A stretch of DNA of 22,448 bases, from positions 1-22,448 of the forward strand of contig JAFYCU010000218.1 of NCBI GenBank assembly GCA_017545095.1, written 5' to 3'. This document shows positions 17,714-22,448 of this stretch, in pieces. The stretch's first letter is position 1. Each line of letters starts with the position of its first letter. The notes beneath the pieces were generated by a model. The model saw only the letters and a list, made by a program, of their open reading frames with translations, did not search any database and was not told the origin of the DNA. The stretch comes from Muribaculaceae bacterium. GTDB taxonomy: Bacteria > Bacteroidota > Bacteroidia > Bacteroidales > Muribaculaceae. The position numbers and the translations under genes were made by a program.

Positions 17714-18940
17714 ATGCGACAAATCATCCAGCATCTGACCGACAACGACGCCTACACGTTCAGTTGCCTGTACTACATTCTTCAAAAATACCCGCGTGCC
17801 GAGGTGGAATACACCTTTTTCGACCGCAACCACACGCGCTACCCCAAGGGCTTCGCCGCCTTGCTGCAAGAGCAGGTGGACTATATGCCGCGTGTGGTGA
17901 TCACCGAGGAGGAGATTTCCTTCATGCGCCGCAAGATGTATTACCTGCCCGAGTGGTACTTCACCTTTCTGCGCGGCTACCGCTTCACCCCCGGCGAGGT
18001 AACCATCAGCCAGGACGACGAGGGCTACCTGAGCATCAGCATCTGCGGCAAGTGGTACTCCACCATCATGTGGGAGATGGTGCTGCTGCCGTGCATCAGC
18101 GAAATCATGCACGAGCTTCAGGGCGACATGACCCTCTACGACGCCGCCCTGGAGGAGGAGCGCACGCGCGCCAAGGCCGTTCGCGCACTGGCCGGAGGAC
18201 TGGTGGTGAGCGACTTTGGCACCCGGCGGCGCTTCAACTTCGCGCATCAGGACATGGTGGTGCGCGTGTTCAAGGAAGTGGCCGAGCGTGGCACCTTCAT
18301 CGACGACGATGGCGTGGAGAAACCGCTCACCGGCGCGTTCCCCGGCACAAGCAACGTGTATCTGGCCATGAAATACGACCTCACGCCCATCGGCACCATG
18401 AGCCACCAGCTCATCTCGTTCGAGGAAAACGTGAGCGGCCTGTGGGAGTGCAACTTCAACGTGATGCGCAAGTTCAGCGATGTGTTCGACGGCGACAACG
18501 GCATCTACCTCTACGACTGCTTTGGCGACACGGTGTTTTTCAACAACCTGAGCAAGCGCATGGCTATGATGTACAAGGGGTTGCGCGTTGACAGCGGCCG
18601 CGAGGAGGACCAGTTGGAGAAAATCATCGACAAATATGAATCGCTGGGCATCGACCCGGCCACCAAGCAGATTGTGTACAGCAACGCCCTCAACATCGAC
18701 CGTGCCTTGGAGCTGCACCGCTACACCGCCGGGCGCATGCAGGACAGCTACGGCATTGGCACCCACCTCACCTGCGACATCAAGGATGTGAAGCCCATGA
18801 ACATCGTGATCAAGCTCACGCGCATGCGCATCACCGAGCTGCGCGAGTGGCACGACTGCGTGAAGCTCTCGTGCGACAAGGGCAAGACGCTGGGCAACCC
18901 CGACAAGTGCGCCTACCTGCTCCGGCAAATCGGAGGTTGA
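17714..18940 (+). CDS. pncB: Nicotinate phosphoribosyltransferase
   Basis: I start the gene at 17714 (MRQIIQHLTDNDAYTFSCLY), 408 aa. An in-frame ATG at 17612 adds residues that cross the -7 box and the decayed upstream gene. The enzyme joins nicotinate to PRPP, with ATP hydrolysis, to make nicotinate mononucleotide for NAD salvage. Family motifs are clear: the N-terminal LTDNDAYTFSCLYYIL, RGYRFTPGEV (88-96), VVSDFGTRRRFN (164-175), GTSNVYLAMKYDLTPIGTMSHQ (211-232) with the probable phosphorylated histidine at 231, SNALNIDRALEL (about 317-328), and KPMNIVIKLTRM toward the C-terminus. Length is typical of bacterial PncB (about 390-410 aa). It is cytoplasmic. A strong terminator follows. Confidence 0.95.
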   Translation: MRQIIQHLTDNDAYTFSCLYYILQKYPRAEVEYTFFDRNHTRYPKGFAALLQEQVDYMPRVVITEEEISFMRRKMYYLPEWYFTFLRGYRFTPGEVTISQDDEGYLSISICGKWYSTIMWEMVLLPCISEIMHELQGDMTLYDAALEEERTRAKAVRALAGGLVVSDFGTRRRFNFAHQDMVVRVFKEVAERGTFIDDDGVEKPLTGAFPGTSNVYLAMKYDLTPIGTMSHQLISFEENVSGLWECNFNVMRKFSDVFDGDNGIYLYDCFGDTVFFNNLSKRMAMMYKGLRVDSGREEDQLEKIIDKYESLGIDPATKQIVYSNALNIDRALELHRYTAGRMQDSYGIGTHLTCDIKDVKPMNIVIKLTRMRITELREWHDCVKLSCDKGKTLGNPDKCAYLLRQIGG

Positions 18941-18963
18941 AGGTGACGCAATAAGGTGTTGAA

Positions 18964-19006
18964 TGCGAAGTCCCCGACCGCAAGGCCAGGGACTTCGCAC
19001 TTTTTT
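18964..19006 (+). terminator. Rho-independent terminator of pncB
   Basis: A perfect 11-bp stem (tgcgaagtccc, 18964-18974, with gggacttcgca, 18989-18999) and a 14-base loop is followed by C and six T (19001-19006), 24 bp after the pncB stop. Confidence 0.9.
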
Positions 19007-19090
19007 GTAGCTTCTTGGAAAATCAAAAGATTACGATGGGGAGTAATTGAGTGTAATGGGGGACGATAGGCGTCAGCCACTACCCGCTAC

Positions 19091-20617
19091 TCACTCCTTG
19101 TGCACCATGATATTGATCACGATGTTCAGGTCGTCCACGTCCACGCTGCCGTCGCCGTTGATATCGGCGGCGGGAATCGCATCGGCCTTGTGTACCATGA
19201 TGTTGATGACATAGTTCAGGTCGTCCACATCCACCACGCCCTCGCCAGTGAGATCGCCGCGCACTCCGGGATGCGGCGTGTCGCCCTCCTCGAGCAGGCG
19301 GCCGGCCTTGTAGAAGGCATAGAGCGGGCCGTCGGGCTCACCCTCATAGTCCGACTCGTAGGCGTGCCAGTCGATGTAGTTCTGCAGCTCGCCCTTGGGC
19401 ACATACACCGTGGCGGGAATCACCTTGGTTATGTCGGGCATCTCGGGCTCGGGGGTGATGGGCATATAGCTGCTCATCATGTAGAGCCAGTAGGCAGCCA
19501 GGTCGATGTCGGCAAAGCACAGCTTGTTCAGGTAGCAGTCCTCGGCGGGACGGCGCAGGTGAATCTCCTCGATGTTGTTACAGTTGGCAAAAGCAAACTC
19601 GCACACCTCGAAGGTGTTTTTCAGGTCAAGCTTCTTTAGTCCCGTGCAGCCAAAGAAAGCGTTGTCGAAGATGATGCTGATGTTCTCGCCCAGGTTGATG
19701 CCCGTGAGGCGTGTGTTGCTCACGTTTCCGCAGCCCAGCAGCGCGGCCGTGGCCGGGTCAATGAGCAAGAAAGCGTCGTCGGGAATCTCGTTCACCGGCG
19801 CATTGTGTAGCTCATCGGGAATGGTCACCTCGCCAGTGGCCCAGTAGCCGTTGTCCAGACTCCACTGGCCCGGCTGGCCCTCCCAAATGCCTTCGGCCCG
19901 GTAAACCACGTTGTTGGCGGCATACTCCGCGCCGAAGATGCACTCCTCCTGTGCATGATAGTACAAGGGGTCGCCCTCATTGGCGGCAAACGCGTTTTTG
20001 TAGGCATCGAGCATGAGGAACGGCACCAGTACAGAACCAGTGCAGCTCACCTCGTCGGGGTCGTCGGGATCTTCCGGCTCAAAGGGGTCGTCATCACCCC
20101 AGAACACGCTGAACAAAGCCTTCGCGGCATCCACGTCCAGACCGTTGGGGTTGTTGGTGTTCAGGAAGGCTCCCTTGCCCAGCTTCAGCACGCCGGGCTG
20201 TGCTTGGAAGTAGAGCAGTGGGTCCGAGGTGTTGCAAAAGGCGCTGTCGCCCACCTCCGTCACCTGTCGCAGGTCGAGGCGTCCGTTGAGCGGGATGCAG
20301 TTGTAGAAAGCGCGCTTGCCGATGCGGTTAATCGTTGTGGGCAGGTCCAGGGCCACCAGACCAATCACATTCTCAAACGCACCGTCGCCGATGGCCGTCA
20401 CAGGCTTGCCACCCAGTGTGGCCGGCACGGCATCGACAAACATCTTGGGCCACTCGCCCGGATGGGTCTTCGCCCACGCCAGCAGGTCAACGGGCGGGGT
20501 GTACTTGGTCACAGTGGCCGAATGGCCATCGGTGGTATAAGTCCACCGTCCCTCGGTGGCGGCATTTACCACTACCGTCATCGCGGCCAACACCGCTAAA
20601 AGGTAAATCTTTTTCAT
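19091..20617 (-). CDS. Secreted BspA-like leucine-rich-repeat protein with C-terminal dockerin-like repeats
   Basis: The 508-aa product (start at 20617, MKKIYLLAV; an ATG two codons upstream is an alternative) has a signal peptide (about 1-20). LRR_5-type repeats of the BspA kind appear in two blocks: VTAIGDGAFENVIGLVALDL with NRIGKRAFYNC near residues 75-110, and GINLGENISIIFDNAFFGC with EVCEFAFANCNNIEEIHL near 310-350. Between them lies an acidic linker (EPEDPDDPDE). The last about 55 residues hold two dockerin-type EF-hands (GDLTGEGVVDVDDLNYVINI and DINGDGSVDVDDLNIVINI). No T9SS C-terminal domain or lipobox is seen, so the dockerin pair may serve as the surface attachment or interaction module. 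It diverges from another LRR gene and shares its control region. Confidence 0.88.
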   Translation of the reverse strand: MKKIYLLAVLAAMTVVVNAATEGRWTYTTDGHSATVTKYTPPVDLLAWAKTHPGEWPKMFVDAVPATLGGKPVTAIGDGAFENVIGLVALDLPTTINRIGKRAFYNCIPLNGRLDLRQVTEVGDSAFCNTSDPLLYFQAQPGVLKLGKGAFLNTNNPNGLDVDAAKALFSVFWGDDDPFEPEDPDDPDEVSCTGSVLVPFLMLDAYKNAFAANEGDPLYYHAQEECIFGAEYAANNVVYRAEGIWEGQPGQWSLDNGYWATGEVTIPDELHNAPVNEIPDDAFLLIDPATAALLGCGNVSNTRLTGINLGENISIIFDNAFFGCTGLKKLDLKNTFEVCEFAFANCNNIEEIHLRRPAEDCYLNKLCFADIDLAAYWLYMMSSYMPITPEPEMPDITKVIPATVYVPKGELQNYIDWHAYESDYEGEPDGPLYAFYKAGRLLEEGDTPHPGVRGDLTGEGVVDVDDLNYVINIMVHKADAIPAADINGDGSVDVDDLNIVINIMVHKE

Positions 20618-20682
20618 AAGCATATTATTTATGAATTAATAAATGTGCATATACTCACCACGTCTCGGAGTGAAACGGAATG

Positions 20683-20690
20683 CAAAGGTA
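20683..20690 (-). promoter_or_regulatory. -7 box of the minus-strand LRR gene
   Basis: The minus strand reads TACCTTTG (20690-20683). No TTTG is found 19-21 bp upstream; that position is taken by the edge of the first 18-bp site at 20711. Confidence 0.65.
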
Positions 20691-20710
20691 CACTCTTCGC
20701 ACAAATATGC

Positions 20711-20806
20711 ATTCTCAAATTCGCAAAATTAATTCTCATATTCGCAAAAACTGACAAAAAACGGCATTTTTGCGAATTTGAGAATCATTTTTGCGAATTT
20801 GATAGT
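20711..20806. promoter_or_regulatory. Four-site dyad-symmetric operator between divergent LRR genes
   Basis: An 18-bp motif, attctcaaattcgcaaaa, occurs at 20711-20728 and, with one mismatch, at 20732-20749. Its exact reverse complement lies at 20768-20785, and a diverged inverted copy at 20789-20806 (ttttgcgaatttgatagt). Sites within each pair start 21 bp apart. All four are symmetric around 20758.5, and the -7 boxes on both sides (20683-20690 and 20828-20835) are nearly equidistant from that point. The outer sites begin 20-21 bp from each -7 box, at the -33 position. The layout resembles paired direct-repeat sites for a dimeric activator; the protein is not identifiable here. Confidence 0.8.
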
Positions 20807-20827
20807 CGCTCATCGGCAAATTTGACC

Positions 20828-20835
20828 TACTTTTG
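20828..20835 (+). promoter_or_regulatory. -7 box of the plus-strand LRR gene
   Basis: TACTTTTG (20828-20835) fits TAnnTTTG. No TTTG lies at the usual -33 distance. The leader to the ATG at 20901 would be about 60 bases. Confidence 0.6.
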
Positions 20836-20900
20836 CATCATGAACAAAGCCAACCCTTGTGTGAATCACCAAAACATTAACGCATAAATATTCAAAGCTT

Positions 20901-22448
20901 ATGAAACATCGACTACTCTTCACACTGCTGGCCGTGTTGCTGGCGGCGCAGGCCTGGGCCACCGAGGTGCCCGGCTATGGCGACATCGTCCTTCAGTACG
21001 CATGGATCAGCACCAGCGGCTCGTCGGTGAACATCGACAACGAAGACCAGCGCTGGGCGCAGTGCGACTACTATGTGTGGTACAACAGCGCCAAGAGCAT
21101 CGCCATCATCCGCTATGTGAACTACCAGCACTGGAGCAGCAACGCCACCTACACCGTGCCCAATTCGCTCTCCATTGGCGGCAAGAGCCACAAGGTGGTG
21201 GGACTGTGGAAACTCGACAACCGGCAGATGATTCTCGACAACGGCAAGATTACCACGCTCAACCTGCCCGAGGGACTGGAGTTCATCAAAGGCAATGAGG
21301 CCATCAATCTGGCCAATATCACCAGCCTCACGCTGCCAGCCTCGCTCACCTGGCTGTCGAGCAGCGCGTGCAAGGCCCCGCGGGTGACCACGCTCACACT
21401 CAAGGACAGTGCCACGCCGCTCACCATCGACGGCTGGGAGGGCTACACCAACGGCGTGTTCGGCTACATGCCTGTGGCAACCGCCACCGTGGGGCGTTCG
21501 CTCGTGTCGGAAAACCGGCCCTTCGGCTGCAGTGACGAGAACATGACGCTGAAGACGCTCACCATCACCGGCTCGATGAAGACGATGATGAACGACTTCT
21601 GCAACGGCCAGCGCAAGCTCGCCACCGTCACCATCAAAGAGGGCGTGACCAACATCAGCAACAGTGCCTTCCGCGACTGCGGCAAGCTCACCGCCATCAC
21701 CATCCCCAACAGTGTGAAAGTGATCGAAGAACACGCCTTCCGTGGCGATACCCTGCTGAACAAGGTGAATCTGGGCGCTGGTGTGAAGTACATCCGTGAC
21801 TATGCGTTCCTGGATTGCCGCAGTGTCACCGCCCTCACACTGCCCGCGAGCCTCGACAGCATCGACGATGGCGCCTTCTACAACATGAGCGGCGTGAAGA
21901 CCCTCACCATCGAGGACAACAGCAAGGAGCTGCTCATCAGGGGCTGGACGGGCTACTCCATCGGGGCTTTCGGCTGGTTTGCCGACGGCTACACCGCCAC
22001 CGTGGGACGCAACTTCAACCTCAAGGCCTACGGCGAGGCCGAGGCCAACCGGCCCTTCGGCTACAGCAAGGTGGGCAAGGTGACCATGACCGACTACGTC
22101 ACTCGCCTGAACAGCAGCGAATACTACTACTGCTCGCTGCTCAAGAATGTGACCCTGAGCCCCAACATCAAGGAAATCCCCGACAACACCTTCCAGAACG
22201 ACACCCTGCTCACCGGCATCGCCATCCCCGACAAGGTGACCCACATCGGACTACGCGCGTTCCAGAACGACTCGATGATGACCACGCTCACCATGAGCAA
22301 GGGGGTGAAGTACATCCGTGACTACGCGTTCGACAATTGCTTCCGCGTGCCCAGCTTGGTGCTGCCCGCAAGCCTCGACAGCATCGACGACGGCGCCTTC
22401 TACAACATGCGCGGCGTGCGCACCCTCACCATCGAGGACAACAGCAAG
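20901..22448 (+). CDS. Secreted BspA-like leucine-rich-repeat surface protein, 5' part, runs off the window
   Basis: From ATG 20901 the frame is open to the window end (516 codons). A signal peptide is clear (residues 1-20, cleavage after AWA before TEV). Many LRR_5 units of BspA type follow, with the signature I-x-x-x-A-F-x-x-C/N and L-x-L-P: for example EGVTNISNSAFRDCGKLTAI, SVKVIEEHAFRGDTLLNKVN and KVTHIGLRAFQNDSMMTTLT. An internal duplication of 174 residues is visible (522-bp period: GVKYIRDYAF and LPASLDSIDDGAFYNM recur). Such proteins are usually on the surface and bind host or dietary polymers, but the ligand cannot be told here. The C-terminal anchor lies beyond the window; by analogy with the divergent neighbour it may be dockerin-like. 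Confidence 0.88.
   Translation, partial: MKHRLLFTLLAVLLAAQAWATEVPGYGDIVLQYAWISTSGSSVNIDNEDQRWAQCDYYVWYNSAKSIAIIRYVNYQHWSSNATYTVPNSLSIGGKSHKVVGLWKLDNRQMILDNGKITTLNLPEGLEFIKGNEAINLANITSLTLPASLTWLSSSACKAPRVTTLTLKDSATPLTIDGWEGYTNGVFGYMPVATATVGRSLVSENRPFGCSDENMTLKTLTITGSMKTMMNDFCNGQRKLATVTIKEGVTNISNSAFRDCGKLTAITIPNSVKVIEEHAFRGDTLLNKVNLGAGVKYIRDYAFLDCRSVTALTLPASLDSIDDGAFYNMSGVKTLTIEDNSKELLIRGWTGYSIGAFGWFADGYTATVGRNFNLKAYGEAEANRPFGYSKVGKVTMTDYVTRLNSSEYYYCSLLKNVTLSPNIKEIPDNTFQNDTLLTGIAIPDKVTHIGLRAFQNDSMMTTLTMSKGVKYIRDYAFDNCFRVPSLVLPASLDSIDDGAFYNMRGVRTLTIEDNSK

Noticed and set aside
20645..20887. 80-codon plus-strand frame between the LRR genes
   Set aside because: It runs through the 18-bp operator sites and the plus-strand -7 box; its Lys/Phe-rich product just translates the repeats.

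Overview
The window looks like a chromosomal segment of a GC-rich gut-type member of the Bacteroidales (Muribaculaceae or Prevotellaceae-like). The signs are promoters of the Bacteroidetes type (TTTG about 19-20 bp before TAnnTTTG), few Shine-Dalgarno sites, and lineage-typical protein families: Porin_10-type porin, DUF4954, PF09820-type and AAA_14/DUF4143 ATPases, BspA-like leucine-rich-repeat surface proteins and dockerin-like EF-hand repeats on secreted proteins. The genus cannot be fixed from sequence reading alone.

Layout. 1-644 (-): 5' part of a PF09820-type AAA ATPase. 645-1074: repeat-rich intergenic region built of short hairpins, its last copy ending in a good promoter. 1075-8176 (+): a run of envelope and periplasmic genes: outer-membrane porin, small secreted protein, membrane-anchored substrate-binding-like protein, TPR protein, and two paralogous DNA/RNA non-specific endonucleases. 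8250-10346 (+): uvrB with its own promoter. 10347-10749: gene-free stretch ending in a promoter with repeated operator-like motifs. 10750-12036 (+): AAA_14/DUF4143 ATPase. 12144-13127 (-): secreted dockerin + SUMF1-type protein. 13128-13980: a 240-bp-period hairpin repeat array that abuts a broken paralogue of the SUMF1 gene. 13981-15837 (-): DUF4954 protein with left-handed beta-helix repeats.

16025-17600 is an AT-rich accessory island in GC-rich surroundings. It holds a promoter and short YD-repeat leader gene, an out-of-frame 3' tail of another coding sequence, two paralogous small three-helix membrane proteins, and a frameshifted pseudogene. I read it as the decayed remains of an RHS/YD polymorphic-toxin locus with duplicated immunity-like genes; this is inference.

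17714-18940 (+): nicotinate phosphoribosyltransferase (pncB) with a strong terminator. 19091-20617 (-) and 20901-end (+): two divergently transcribed BspA-like LRR surface proteins. Their shared control region (20683-20835) holds four 18-bp sites in a dyad-symmetric arrangement, with 21-bp spacing within each pair and the outer sites sitting where the -33 boxes should be. This fits control by a dimeric activator of AraC/HTCS-like geometry, and is the most striking regulatory structure in the window.

Housekeeping functions (uvrB, pncB) thus alternate with cell-surface or secreted genes and with decaying mobile or repeat material.
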